A DNA stretch of 64,000 bases. It comes from Bacteroidota bacterium. Lineage in GTDB: Bacteria; Bacteroidota; Bacteroidia; B-17B0; Aurantibacillaceae. Shown one piece after another: positions 17,427 through 26,290 of this stretch. The stretch lies in contig JAUXZS010000056.1 of the NCBI GenBank assembly GCA_030692515.1, forward strand, positions 248,001-312,000, read 5' to 3'. The position numbers and the translations under genes are program-made. The notes under the pieces were generated by a model, which saw nothing but the letters and a program-made list of their open reading frames with translations, was not told the DNA's origin and searched no databases. The stretch's first letter is position 1, and the number at the start of each line of letters is the position of its first letter.

Positions 17427-18173
17427 ATGGATTTAAAGCAATCAATCAATAAAAATAACATTCCGCAACACGTAGCCATTATTATGGACGGGAATGGTCG
17501 TTGGGCAAAGCAGCATGGCGAAGACAGAATTTTTGGCCACCATGAAGGAGTTAATTCAGTTAGAGAAATAGTTGAGGCGTGTGGAGAAATAGGTGTAAAA
17601 TACCTCACTCTTTATGCCTTTAGCACTGAAAACTGGAACCGACCAAAAGAAGAAGTGGATGCTTTGATGGAGTTATTGGTGTCAACAATTAGTATGGAGA
17701 CCCCAAATCTTAATAAAAAGGGAGTTAAACTTCAGGCAATTGGAGATATAAAAAGTTTGCCAGAATCGTGTCAAAAAGAATTACAAGAATCAATTGATAT
17801 TACTTCGAAAAATGACACCGTAACCTTGATACTTGCCTTAAGCTACTCGAGTAAATGGGAAATTGTAAATGCGGTTAAAGAAATTGCGAAACAAGTAGAA
17901 GAAGGCAAACTAAAGACCACAGAAATAACCTCAAAACACATCGAAAAAAATTTAAACACTAATAAATTCCCTGACCCTGAATTAATGATTCGTACAAGCG
18001 GCGAACATCGCATTAGTAATTTTTTACTTTGGCAACTAGCTTATGCAGAATTTTATTTTACGGATATACTATGGCCGGATTTTAGAAAAGAAGAGTTTTT
18101 TAAAGCAATAATTTCATATCAAAATCGCGAACGCCGATTTGGTCAAACAAGCGAACAAATTTCAACAAATTAA
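17427..18173 (+). CDS. uppS: Isoprenyl (undecaprenyl) diphosphate synthase
   Basis: UppS condenses isopentenyl diphosphate units in cis onto farnesyl diphosphate to make the C55 carrier for peptidoglycan and O-antigen. The 248-residue protein has the family motifs in order: HVAIIMDGNGRWA with the catalytic Asp, the FGHHEG segment, LYAFSTENWNRP, and the C-terminal pair RTSGEHRISNFLLWQLAYAE and FRKEEF. It is cytoplasmic and membrane-associated. It is followed by bamA after a single base, so the two envelope genes form one operon. Confidence 0.95.
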   Translation: MDLKQSINKNNIPQHVAIIMDGNGRWAKQHGEDRIFGHHEGVNSVREIVEACGEIGVKYLTLYAFSTENWNRPKEEVDALMELLVSTISMETPNLNKKGVKLQAIGDIKSLPESCQKELQESIDITSKNDTVTLILALSYSSKWEIVNAVKEIAKQVEEGKLKTTEITSKHIEKNLNTNKFPDPELMIRTSGEHRISNFLLWQLAYAEFYFTDILWPDFRKEEFFKAIISYQNRERRFGQTSEQISTN

Positions 18174-18174
18174 A

Positions 18175-20757
18175 ATGGGAAAACAGACATTAAAATTAGT
18201 TTTTCTATTATTTATTTGTGTAAAAAGTTTTTCGCAGAGCGACTCTTTGTTTATAGAAACAGCAAAAAACCCAAAAAAATATACCATTGGAGGAATAACA
18301 ATTGAAGGAGCAGATAATACAGATAAAAATGTTCTTAGCTTATTATCGGGCTTAACTGTTGGAGATGAAATTACAATTCCCGGCGATAAAATAAGCGAAG
18401 CAATAAAAGCCTTATGGAAACAAAGTATTTTTGAGGACATTCAAATTCTTCAAGATAAAATTATTGGCAACAACATTTTTTTAATTATTAAAGTTTTAGA
18501 GCGGCCACGTTTATCAAAATTTTCCTTTAAGGGTGATGTAAAAAAAAGTGATGCAGATGATATAAGAACTAAAATTCGTTTGCTACAAGGCCGTGTTGTA
18601 ACTGATTATATGGTTGGTACAATTAAGAACACAGTAAGAGATCATTATCTCGATAAAGGATATTATTTTAATCAAGTAGAAATTATTCAAGTAAAGGATA
18701 CTACAAAAAAAGTCCCCCACACAATCGTAACTATAAAAGTTACGAAGGGTAGAAAAGTTCGGATTCAAGATGTAAACATATATGGCAATACAGTAATTAA
18801 AGACTGGAAATTACGTCGCAAATTGGAAGATAGTAAGCCGTTTAGATGGTATAATCCATTTAACTCAGGAAAATATTTAGAGGAAAATATAAAAAAGGAT
18901 ATCCCTGCAATTGCAACAAAATATAACGCTAAGGGATATCGTGATGCACGCGTTGTAAAAGACACGGTTTATTTTGTTAGCGATAATCGAGTAGCAATAG
19001 ACATTACTATTGATGAAGGACATAAATATTATTTTGGAAATTTTAACTGGTTTGGCAATAGCAAATATCGTAGCGGTCAACTGGATACAATTTTAAATAT
19101 TCCCGCAGGAACCGTATATGACCAAAGTAAGTTAGAACAAAAATTATTTATGAATCCAAATGGCTATGATATTTCTAGTCTTTATATGGACGATGGTTAT
19201 TTATTTTTTCAAGTTAATCCTCAAGAAAGTAATATTCATAATGACACCATTGATTTTGACATCTTGATGTATGAAGGAAAGCAAGCCACTATTAATAAAA
19301 TTACGATAAAAGGAAATGATAAAACAAACGACCACGTAATTTATCGTGAAATTTTTACTAAGCCAGGGCAACTTTTTAGACGCTCTGATATTATTCGTAC
19401 TCAACGTCAATTATCGCAGTTGGGCTATTTTGATCCCGAAAAATTAAATGTTGTTCCTACACCAAATCCGGCAGAAGGAACTGTTGACATCGAATATACC
19501 GTTGAAGAAAAGCCAAGCGATCAAATTGAACTAAGTGGTGGTTGGGGAGGCCGTAACTCGCTTAACAATCAAAGCGGGCAAGGAGGTATTGGTATTATTG
19601 GAACACTAGGGGTAACCTTTAATAACTTTTCTACAAAAAACATTTTCAAAAAAGACTCTTGGCGTCCTTTACCAAGTGGCGATGGGCAACGCTTAAGTAT
19701 TCGTGCACAAACAAACGGAGTGTTTTATCAATCTTATAATTTCTCGTTTACCGAGCCTTGGTTAGGGGGCAAAAAGCCAAACTCACTAACGGTTTCTGCA
19801 TTTCACTCATTATTTAGTAATGGACAAAAAAAATATGTAGACAGCGAAGTTGGAAAAATATTTAATCCTCGTCGCCAGAGCATGAGTATCATTGGGGGCT
19901 CTGTGGGATTGGGAAAACGTTTAAAATGGCCCGATAATTATTTTAATATGTTCGCTAATTTAAATTATAATTATTACGATTTAAAAAATTATGGCGCATT
20001 TATTTTTGCAAACGGTTACGCAAACGATTTAAATTTAGGCCTTACTATTTCACGAAACTCAATCGATCAACCTATTTATCCAAAAACCGGCTCTAATTTT
20101 GTTTTTCACGGCCAATTTACACCTCCATACTCACTTGTAAACAATAAAGATTATACTGGATTATCTGACGCGCAGAGATATAAGTTTATCGAATATCAAA
20201 AATATAAATTTACTGCCGAATGGTTTACTCAACTAACCAATAAAAAAGCAGCAGAGGGTAAAGAAGCGCGTAATTTAGTATTAAGAACTAAAGTTGGCTA
20301 TGGTTTTTTAGCGCGCTACAATAAAGCGGTTGGTTACTCACCGTTTGAGCGTTTTTATATGGGCGGTAGTGGTATTAGTGGTTTTCAAAATTTTGTGGCA
20401 CGCGAAATTATTGCGCTTAGAGGATATCCTGACAATAGTCTTTCTTCTAGTTTTGGAGATCCAATTTGTGCTCGATATACTATGGAGGTTCGTTATCCAA
20501 TTAGTTTAAATCCTCAAGCAACTATTTTTATTTTAGGTTTTGCCGAGGCAGGAAACTCATGGTCTGATTACAAAAAGTTTAACCCCTTTCAAGTAAAACG
20601 TAGCGCAGGCTTTGGTTTACGTGTGTTTTTACCAATGTTTGGTTTGTTGGGAATAGATTACGGATGGGGCTTTGATGACGTTCCTGGTCAGCCTGGAATT
20701 GGCAATGGTAAAGGACAGTTTCACTTCACTATTGGTGGCGCCCTTGGTGAATTGTAA
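18175..20757 (+). CDS. bamA: Outer membrane protein assembly factor BamA
   Basis: BamA inserts beta-barrel proteins into the outer membrane. The protein (860 residues from this start) has a signal peptide (LKLVFLLFICVKSFSQ), POTRA-type repeats over roughly residues 40-450, and a C-terminal 16-strand barrel. The conserved barrel-loop motif appears as LRGYPDN. I start at the ATG at 18175, one base after the uppS stop. A frame extension to a TTG at 18139 lies inside uppS and would disrupt the signal peptide. Two Skp-like chaperone genes follow, the usual partners in outer-membrane protein biogenesis. Confidence 0.94.
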   Translation: MGKQTLKLVFLLFICVKSFSQSDSLFIETAKNPKKYTIGGITIEGADNTDKNVLSLLSGLTVGDEITIPGDKISEAIKALWKQSIFEDIQILQDKIIGNNIFLIIKVLERPRLSKFSFKGDVKKSDADDIRTKIRLLQGRVVTDYMVGTIKNTVRDHYLDKGYYFNQVEIIQVKDTTKKVPHTIVTIKVTKGRKVRIQDVNIYGNTVIKDWKLRRKLEDSKPFRWYNPFNSGKYLEENIKKDIPAIATKYNAKGYRDARVVKDTVYFVSDNRVAIDITIDEGHKYYFGNFNWFGNSKYRSGQLDTILNIPAGTVYDQSKLEQKLFMNPNGYDISSLYMDDGYLFFQVNPQESNIHNDTIDFDILMYEGKQATINKITIKGNDKTNDHVIYREIFTKPGQLFRRSDIIRTQRQLSQLGYFDPEKLNVVPTPNPAEGTVDIEYTVEEKPSDQIELSGGWGGRNSLNNQSGQGGIGIIGTLGVTFNNFSTKNIFKKDSWRPLPSGDGQRLSIRAQTNGVFYQSYNFSFTEPWLGGKKPNSLTVSAFHSLFSNGQKKYVDSEVGKIFNPRRQSMSIIGGSVGLGKRLKWPDNYFNMFANLNYNYYDLKNYGAFIFANGYANDLNLGLTISRNSIDQPIYPKTGSNFVFHGQFTPPYSLVNNKDYTGLSDAQRYKFIEYQKYKFTAEWFTQLTNKKAAEGKEARNLVLRTKVGYGFLARYNKAVGYSPFERFYMGGSGISGFQNFVAREIIALRGYPDNSLSSSFGDPICARYTMEVRYPISLNPQATIFILGFAEAGNSWSDYKKFNPFQVKRSAGFGLRVFLPMFGLLGIDYGWGFDDVPGQPGIGNGKGQFHFTIGGALGEL

Positions 20758-20790
20758 CAAAAAAATGTTAATTGAACGATATTTTTTTGA

Positions 20791-20808
20791 TTGGCACGTT
20801 TTATGATT
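20791..20808 (+). promoter_or_regulatory. Weak sigma-54-like site before the first ompH gene
   Basis: TTGGCACG is a perfect -24 box, but the -12 position reads ATGAT instead of TTGCA, losing the critical C. The site lies directly upstream of the ATG at 20827. Confidence 0.25.
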
Positions 20809-20826
20809 AAATTTAAAAACTTAAAT

Positions 20827-21357
20827 ATGAAAATTAAAAGTAAAATAATTTGTTTCCTATTTGTAATTATTTCCTGTTTTGCTTTTGGCCAAGGAAGTAA
20901 TGCAAAGTTTGGATATGTTGATACTGATTATATTTTATCTCAAATTCCAGAATATAAAGCTGCTCAAAGCGAATTAGATAAAACCAGTGTTCAGTGGCAA
21001 AAAGAAATTGAAGGAAAATATTCTGAAGTTGATAAACTTTATAAGGCATATCAAGCAGATGCAATTTTATTGACAGATGAAATGAAGAAAAAAAGAGAGA
21101 ACGAAATAGTAAACAAAGAAAAAGAAGTTAAAGACCTTCAAAAGTCCCGCTTTGGAGTGGATGGGGAGTTGTTTAAAAAACGTCAGGAATTAGTTAAACC
21201 AATTCAGGATAAAGTATATAATGCTATTAAAACTGTTGCAGAAAAATCTGGATTAGGATTTATATTAGATAAAAGCGGACAAGTTTCTATTTTATATGCA
21301 AATAGTAAATATGATAAAAGCGATGATGTTTTAGTCTATTTAGGATATAAAAAGTAA
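20827..21357 (+). CDS. OmpH/Skp family periplasmic chaperone, first copy
   Basis: Skp-type chaperones hold unfolded outer-membrane proteins in the periplasm before BamA inserts them. This 176-residue protein has a signal peptide (IICFLFVIISCFAFGQ), the family start FGYVDTDYILSQIPEY, a long charged coiled coil (about 45-115), and the C-terminal pattern KSGLGFILDKSGQVSILYA. I chose the ATG at 20827. Earlier in-frame starts at 20791 and 20803 lengthen the N-terminus without improving the signal. The gene sits between bamA and a second member of the same family. Confidence 0.9.
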   Translation: MKIKSKIICFLFVIISCFAFGQGSNAKFGYVDTDYILSQIPEYKAAQSELDKTSVQWQKEIEGKYSEVDKLYKAYQADAILLTDEMKKKRENEIVNKEKEVKDLQKSRFGVDGELFKKRQELVKPIQDKVYNAIKTVAEKSGLGFILDKSGQVSILYANSKYDKSDDVLVYLGYKK

Positions 21358-21390
21358 TATTAATAATCGAAAAATAAAAATCACCCAACT

Positions 21391-21987
21391 ATGAAAATTA
21401 CAATTAAAAAAACCGCTTTAATAATTGCTCTTTGCGGAATGGTTTCTTTAGCTAGCGCACAAAAAATAGCACACCTTAGTTTAGACTCATTAATAAGTTT
21501 AATGCCAGAAACAAAAATCGCAAAAGAAGCAGCTCAAAATTACTTAAAAGGAATTGATGCTGAATCTATTGATATGCAAAATGAATTGGAAAGAAAGTAT
21601 AAAGATTATTTAGAAAAGGAAGCAACAATGAGCGATTTGCTTAAGAAAACAAAGCAAGATGATCTTAATCAATTACAAAGACGTATCGAAGACTTTAAGC
21701 AACAAGCACAAATGGATTATCAACGTAAAACAGCTGAGTTAACCGCTCCTATTATGGATAAAGCCAAAAAGGGAATTGAAGCGGTTGCTAAAGAAGGTGG
21801 ATATAAATATGTTTTAGATACGAGCGCAGGAAGTGTTTTGTATAGCGAACCATCAGACGATGTTTTAATGGCAGTAAAAAAGAAATTAGATTCTATGCCA
21901 GCGGCAATTATTCCGGGAGGAAACAATCCAACAGGAGGCGTTAAACCAGCTCCAGGCGGAGGCAAGACGGCGCCAAAAGCAAAATAA
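21391..21987 (+). CDS. OmpH/Skp family periplasmic chaperone, second copy
   Basis: This paralogue of the upstream gene (198 residues) has a signal peptide (LIIALCGMVSLASAQ), the opening IAHLSLDSLISLMPE, the long Glu/Lys-rich coiled coil, and GYKYVLDTSAGSVLYSEPSDD. It ends in a low-complexity Gly/Pro/Lys tail (GGVKPAPGGGKTAPKAK) that the first copy lacks. Tandem ompH genes after bamA are usual in Bacteroidota. The two presumably form separate trimers with different clients. A strong terminator closes the uppS-bamA-ompH-ompH unit. Confidence 0.91.
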   Translation: MKITIKKTALIIALCGMVSLASAQKIAHLSLDSLISLMPETKIAKEAAQNYLKGIDAESIDMQNELERKYKDYLEKEATMSDLLKKTKQDDLNQLQRRIEDFKQQAQMDYQRKTAELTAPIMDKAKKGIEAVAKEGGYKYVLDTSAGSVLYSEPSDDVLMAVKKKLDSMPAAIIPGGNNPTGGVKPAPGGGKTAPKAK

Positions 21988-21997
21988 CAATTTAAAT

Positions 21998-22028
21998 ACC
22001 CTCTTAAATTATTTAAGAGGGTTTTTTT
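21998..22028 (+). terminator. Rho-independent terminator after ompH
   Basis: An 11-bp perfect stem (accctcttaaa and tttaagagggt) with a 3-base loop is followed by a run of T. Confidence 0.92.
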
Positions 22029-22100
22029 ATGCTTTGACTTTTGTTGGAAAGATGTAAACAAAAAATATACTTTAATTGTTATAGTGTAAATTTCTTCATA

Positions 22101-22982
22101 ATGTCATCTAAGTATTCAATAAAAGATCTCGAACGTTTATCAGGAATAAAAGCGCATACTTTGCGGATCTGGGAACAACGTTACAACATATTGCACCCAG
22201 AAAGGACCGACACAAACATCCGCTTTTATAATGGGAATGATCTTAGAAAAATTTTAAATATTTCTTTATTAAATAACAACGGCTATAAAATATCAACTAT
22301 AGCAAAACTCAGTGGAGCAGCAATTTTAACTGAGGCAGAAAAATTTCTAAATAATTATAATAAAGAAAGCGATCAGATTGATAACCTTGTGATTTGTTTA
22401 ATTGACGTAAACGAAGAACTTTTCGAAAAAACCATAAATAACTCTATTCTTAAATTTGGTTTTGAAAACACTTTTGAGAAAATAATATTTCCTTTTTTAA
22501 AGCATTTAGGGAACATGTGGCAAGCGGGTATAATAAATCCAGCTCAAGAGCATTATATTTCCAATTTAATTCGTCAAAAGTTAATAGTTGGTATTGATAA
22601 TATTAAAGTGAAAATTAACGAAAAGGCGAAATCTTACGTTTTTTTTCTGCCAAATCAAGAGCTTCATGAAATGGGGCTACTTTACACTTATTATTTAACT
22701 AAAGCAAAAGGACACAAATGCTCTTATTTAGGACAAAGCCTTCCGCTTGAAGATCTTTCTTCAATTGTGAAAACTTTAAAACCAGATTTTCTCGTTACTA
22801 TTATCACCTCTAGTCTTCCCGAAAACGAAACCAGCGAGTTTTTAAGAAACTATTCCGAAAAAATAAAAGAACCTAAGTTTTTAATTAGTGGCAGACTAGT
22901 CTTATCCGAAAAAGAAAGTTTACAGTTGCCGCCAAAATTTAAAATTTTTGAAGACTTCGAAGATTTCAAAAAAATGATTTGA
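22101..22982 (+). CDS. CarH-type MerR transcriptional regulator with B12-binding photosensor domain
   Basis: This 293-residue protein has an N-terminal MerR winged helix (SIKDLERLSGIKAHTLRIWEQRY, about 6-30, plus RFYNGNDLRKI). A helical bundle and a C-terminal cobalamin-binding Rossmann domain follow. Two signatures of light-sensing adenosylcobalamin repressors are intact: Wx9EH at Trp140, Glu150 and His151, and ExHxxG at Glu187, His189 and Gly192, the histidine being the lower ligand of cobalt. Family members bind DNA in the dark and release it in light, commonly controlling carotenoid genes. The carotenoid cluster begins 4 kb downstream. I start at the ATG at 22101; the upstream extension begins in the leader. 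Confidence 0.88.
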   Translation: MSSKYSIKDLERLSGIKAHTLRIWEQRYNILHPERTDTNIRFYNGNDLRKILNISLLNNNGYKISTIAKLSGAAILTEAEKFLNNYNKESDQIDNLVICLIDVNEELFEKTINNSILKFGFENTFEKIIFPFLKHLGNMWQAGIINPAQEHYISNLIRQKLIVGIDNIKVKINEKAKSYVFFLPNQELHEMGLLYTYYLTKAKGHKCSYLGQSLPLEDLSSIVKTLKPDFLVTIITSSLPENETSEFLRNYSEKIKEPKFLISGRLVLSEKESLQLPPKFKIFEDFEDFKKMI

Positions 22983-23117
22983 TTTTTCGTCGACTTATTT
23001 ATTATATTGGTCTAAATCTCACTCAATATTAGTGCAATTGTTAATAATTATATGTTACGCATATGTTATGAAGACATCTTTATTGGTTAACTTCAATATA
23101 ACATAAATCAAATTAAT

Positions 23118-23999
23118 ATGAGATTTACACTTTTTTTAGCGCTGAGTTTAGGGTATTTAAATACCTACCTGTCGCAATCGTACGAAGTGCTGCCAAACTC
23201 AACGGATACGATAAACTACATTGACCAGTTAGGAAAAAAACAAGGTAAATGGGTTTTGTTTGGAAAACACAAGCCTAATACTTGCTACACGCCTAGTCAA
23301 AAGGCCGAAGAAGGTGCTTATGCAGAAAATCGTAAAACTGGCATTTGGATGGAATACTTTTGCAATGGCAATACAAAAAACAAAGTAACATTTGTTAATG
23401 GTCGTCCAAACGGCTACGCCGTTATATTTCACGAAAACGGTAAGATTGAAGAAGAAGGGCAATGGAAAAATAATCGTTGGGTAGGAAATTTTAAACAGTA
23501 TTATGATAATGGTCAGGTTCAACACGAATTTAAGTTTAATGCTGCCGGTAAGCGCGAAGGTGTTCAAACGTATAAATACGAGAATGGTGAAGTAGCCGTT
23601 CAAGGAAATTTTATTGATGGAAAAGAAGCGGGATTAATAAAAGAATTTCACGAAAACGGACAACTAAAGGCAGAAAAAAAATATAATAATGGTAGTGTTG
23701 ATGTTGCATCAATCAAAACATTCGAATCAACCGAAAAAATCGCGAAAAAAGTTGAAGCTGTTGACAATGCTCCAAAAATTGCAATAAAAGCGGATGAAAA
23801 ACCAGCAAAAGGACCATTAGTGTTAAATGGCAAACAAACGCTTTACAATAAAAACAAACAAGTAACAAAAGATGGCCTTTTTAAAGACAATCGTTTTATG
23901 GATGGCAAAGCCTATATCTATAATGAAAACGGTATTTTAACCCAAGTAGCTGTTTATAAAAACGGCATTTATGTTGGCGATTCTCCAATCGAAAATTAA
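23118..23999 (+). CDS. Secreted YwqK/MORN-like repeat protein, longer copy
   Basis: This exported protein (293 residues, signal peptide ending near YLSQS) is built of short repeats of the type NGKxxxxGxWKNNxxxGxxxxYxxNG, which resemble YwqK and MORN modules. YwqK homologues are sometimes labelled antitoxins, but no toxin is adjacent, so I make no such claim here. A middle low-complexity segment (about 195-230) separates the main array from a last repeat block (GKQTLYNKNKQVTKDG, FMDGKAYIYNENG). A shorter paralogue follows. It probably has an envelope role. Confidence 0.78.
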   Translation: MRFTLFLALSLGYLNTYLSQSYEVLPNSTDTINYIDQLGKKQGKWVLFGKHKPNTCYTPSQKAEEGAYAENRKTGIWMEYFCNGNTKNKVTFVNGRPNGYAVIFHENGKIEEEGQWKNNRWVGNFKQYYDNGQVQHEFKFNAAGKREGVQTYKYENGEVAVQGNFIDGKEAGLIKEFHENGQLKAEKKYNNGSVDVASIKTFESTEKIAKKVEAVDNAPKIAIKADEKPAKGPLVLNGKQTLYNKNKQVTKDGLFKDNRFMDGKAYIYNENGILTQVAVYKNGIYVGDSPIEN

Positions 24000-24018
24000 A
24001 AAAATATTTTTTTAATAT

Positions 24019-24046
24019 AAGGCGGAGTTTTTACTCCGCCTTTTTT
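24019..24046 (+). terminator. Rho-independent terminator between the MORN-like genes
   Basis: A GC-rich stem (ggcggagt and actccgcc, extended by AA/TT) with a TTTT loop is followed by six T. It ends 6 bases before the next ATG, so the second gene needs its own promoter or depends on read-through. Confidence 0.85.
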
Positions 24047-24052
24047 GTCTTC

Positions 24053-24751
24053 ATGAAAATTTACTCTCACATACTTTGTTTTGTAGCGATGACTTTTTCA
24101 GGCATTGCTCAAACTTTTGAAATATATAAGGGCGATACAATTAATAGAATAGATAATTATAATTGCAAACAAGGTTGGTGGCGAATAACCGGTAAAATAA
24201 AGCCGCCGGGAACTTGTTATATGAGCGATCAATTGGCGGAAGAAGGAATTTACTTGAACAACAGAAAAACAGGTCTTTGGATAGAATATTTTTGTAATGG
24301 TAACAAAAAAAGCGTTTTAGTGTTTAAGGATGGAAGACCTGGCGGTAGCGCAACAATTTATTTTGAAAACGGTGTTGTTTCTGAAACAGGTACTTGGAAA
24401 AATAATCGCTGGATAGGAAACCATAAAATGTATGATACTTTTGGGTTTTTAACACAAGAAATCGAATATGACACTCTTGGAAAAAGATCTGGAAATTTTT
24501 TAGTACCATTAGATGACGCGCGTGAGCCAATGACCCTAAAAGAAACAAACAAATCAAATAATGGCCCGGTTGTGTTGCAGGGTAAACAAACTCTTTACAA
24601 CAAGCACAAGCAAATTACTAAAGATGGTGTTTTTAAAGACAACAAATTCATGGACGGTAAAGCCTATATTTATGATGATAATGGCGATTTAATCCGCATT
24701 GCCATTTATAAAGATGGAGCTTATGTTGGCGATGCACCTATTAAAAAATAA
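24053..24751 (+). CDS. Secreted YwqK/MORN-like repeat protein, shorter copy
   Basis: At 232 residues this is a tandem duplicate of the upstream gene with a signal peptide (FVAMTFSGIAQ). The N-terminal block (GTCYMSDQLAEEGIYLNNRKTGLWIEYFCNGN) and the C-terminal block (GKQTLYNKHKQITKDG, FMDGKAYIYDDNG) align with the first copy. The middle repeats and the low-complexity linker are largely missing. Its ATG lies just after the terminator of the first copy. I find no catalytic motif. A structural or adhesive role in the envelope is possible but unsupported. Confidence 0.75.
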   Translation: MKIYSHILCFVAMTFSGIAQTFEIYKGDTINRIDNYNCKQGWWRITGKIKPPGTCYMSDQLAEEGIYLNNRKTGLWIEYFCNGNKKSVLVFKDGRPGGSATIYFENGVVSETGTWKNNRWIGNHKMYDTFGFLTQEIEYDTLGKRSGNFLVPLDDAREPMTLKETNKSNNGPVVLQGKQTLYNKHKQITKDGVFKDNKFMDGKAYIYDDNGDLIRIAIYKDGAYVGDAPIKK

Positions 24752-24816
24752 TCCTTAAAATAATTTAAGATTTAAACGTCTCGGCATCCTTTTAATTTTC
24801 TTATTTTTACTTTCCT

Positions 24817-26280
24817 ATGCAACCCTTGTTTTTATACAATACATTAACCCGTAAAAAAGAAGAATTTAAACCCATTAATCCACCATTAGTTGGATTGTAT
24901 GTTTGTGGACCAACGGTTTACAGTGATGTGCATTTGGGAAATTGCCGAACCTTTATTTCTTTCGATATGATTTATCGCTATTTGGTTCATCTTGGCTACA
25001 AAGTGCGTTATGTTCGCAACATAACCGATGCCGGGCATTTAGAAGGAGATAGAGATGAAGGAGACGATAAATTCGCCAAAAAAGCAAAGCTCGAGCAATT
25101 AGAGCCAATGGAAATTGTACAAAAATATACCGTTGGTTTTCATGATGTTATGCGCGCTTTTAATAATATTCCACCAAGTATTGAACCTACAGCAACCGGA
25201 CATATTTGCGAGCAAATTGAAATGATTAAGCAAATAATGGATAAAGGCTTTGCTTACGAAACAGAGGGAACAATTTATTTTGATGTAGAGAAATACAATA
25301 AAGATTTTTCTTACGGACAACTTACAAATAGAAAGCTAGATGAACTTTTAGAAGGTACTCGAGAGCTTAGTGGCCAAGATGAAAAACGTGGACGCTTAGA
25401 TTTTGCATTATGGATAAAAGCAAAACCTGAAACATTAATGCGCTGGCCATCGCCATGGGGATGGGGCTTTCCGGGATGGCACATAGAATGTTCAGCAATG
25501 AGCAGCAAATATTTAGGAGATGTTTTTGATATTCATGGAGGCGGAATGGATTTACAAGCAACACATCATACAAACGAAATAGCACAGTCACAAGCATGTA
25601 ACCATAAAGCGCCCGTTAATTATTGGATGCATACCAACATGCTAACTGTTAATGGCGTGCGCATGTCAAAATCTGCTGGCAACGGTTTTTTACCTGGAGA
25701 ATTATTTACCGGAGATCACCCTTTATTAGAAAAAGGCTATAGCCCAATGGCGGTAAGGTTTTTTATGATGCAAACGCACTACCATAGCACTTTAGATTTT
25801 TCTAACGAAGCATTACAAGCTAGCGAAAAAGGATTCGAGCGCTTAATGGATAGCTACAGCACATTACAAACATTAAAAGCAGGCTCTTCTTCAAGCGAAG
25901 ACATTAAAGCTTTGCAGACCAAGTGTTATGAAGCAATGAACGATGATTTTAACACGCCTATTTTAGTGGCGCATTTATTTGATGCCGCGCGAATAGTTAA
26001 TTCTGCTAATGATAATAAATTAAGTTTAACACAAAACGATATTGATTTACTAAAAACAATTTATCAAAATTTTGTTTTTGATGTTATGGGCTTACAAACA
26101 GAGCAAGAAAACTCTAAAGCAAATGCCGTTCTTGCAAAGGTAATGAGCATGGTTTTAGATATTCGTAATAAAGCAAAAGTTGATAAGAATTTTCCATTAA
26201 GCGATGAAATTCGCAATAAGTTAACGGATGCAGGTGTACAAATAAAAGATGGAAAAGAAGGAAGTTCTTGGAAAATATAA
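24817..26280 (+). CDS. cysS: Cysteinyl-tRNA synthetase
   Basis: This class I synthetase charges tRNA-Cys. The 487-residue protein has the family landmarks: [15 protein letters not shown], containing the first zinc cysteine and the HIGH-type motif HLGN, then WHIECSAMS with the second zinc cysteine. [14 protein letters not shown] has the remaining zinc ligands, RMSKSAGN is the KMSKS loop, and a C-terminal helical anticodon domain ends the protein. The ATG at 24817 matches the normal start. No leader regulatory structure is visible. The stop is 10 bases before the cyclase gene. Confidence 0.97.
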   Translation: MQPLFLYNTLTRKKEEFKPINPPLVGLYVCGPTVYSDVHLGNCRTFISFDMIYRYLVHLGYKVRYVRNITDAGHLEGDRDEGDDKFAKKAKLEQLEPMEIVQKYTVGFHDVMRAFNNIPPSIEPTATGHICEQIEMIKQIMDKGFAYETEGTIYFDVEKYNKDFSYGQLTNRKLDELLEGTRELSGQDEKRGRLDFALWIKAKPETLMRWPSPWGWGFPGWHIECSAMSSKYLGDVFDIHGGGMDLQATHHTNEIAQSQACNHKAPVNYWMHTNMLTVNGVRMSKSAGNGFLPGELFTGDHPLLEKGYSPMAVRFFMMQTHYHSTLDFSNEALQASEKGFERLMDSYSTLQTLKAGSSSSEDIKALQTKCYEAMNDDFNTPILVAHLFDAARIVNSANDNKLSLTQNDIDLLKTIYQNFVFDVMGLQTEQENSKANAVLAKVMSMVLDIRNKAKVDKNFPLSDEIRNKLTDAGVQIKDGKEGSSWKI

Positions 26281-26290
26281 AAAGAAAAAC

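Noticed and set aside
18139-18174. Longer start of bamA (TTG at 18139)
   Set aside because: It falls within uppS and breaks the signal peptide; the ATG at 18175 is better.
22029-22100. Cobalamin riboswitch upstream of the CarH-like gene
   Set aside because: The gap is too short and lacks the B12-box sequence; B12 is sensed by the protein instead.
23118-24751. YwqK-type toxin-antitoxin system
   Set aside because: Both proteins are exported and no toxin gene lies next to them; the label comes from database habit rather than evidence here.
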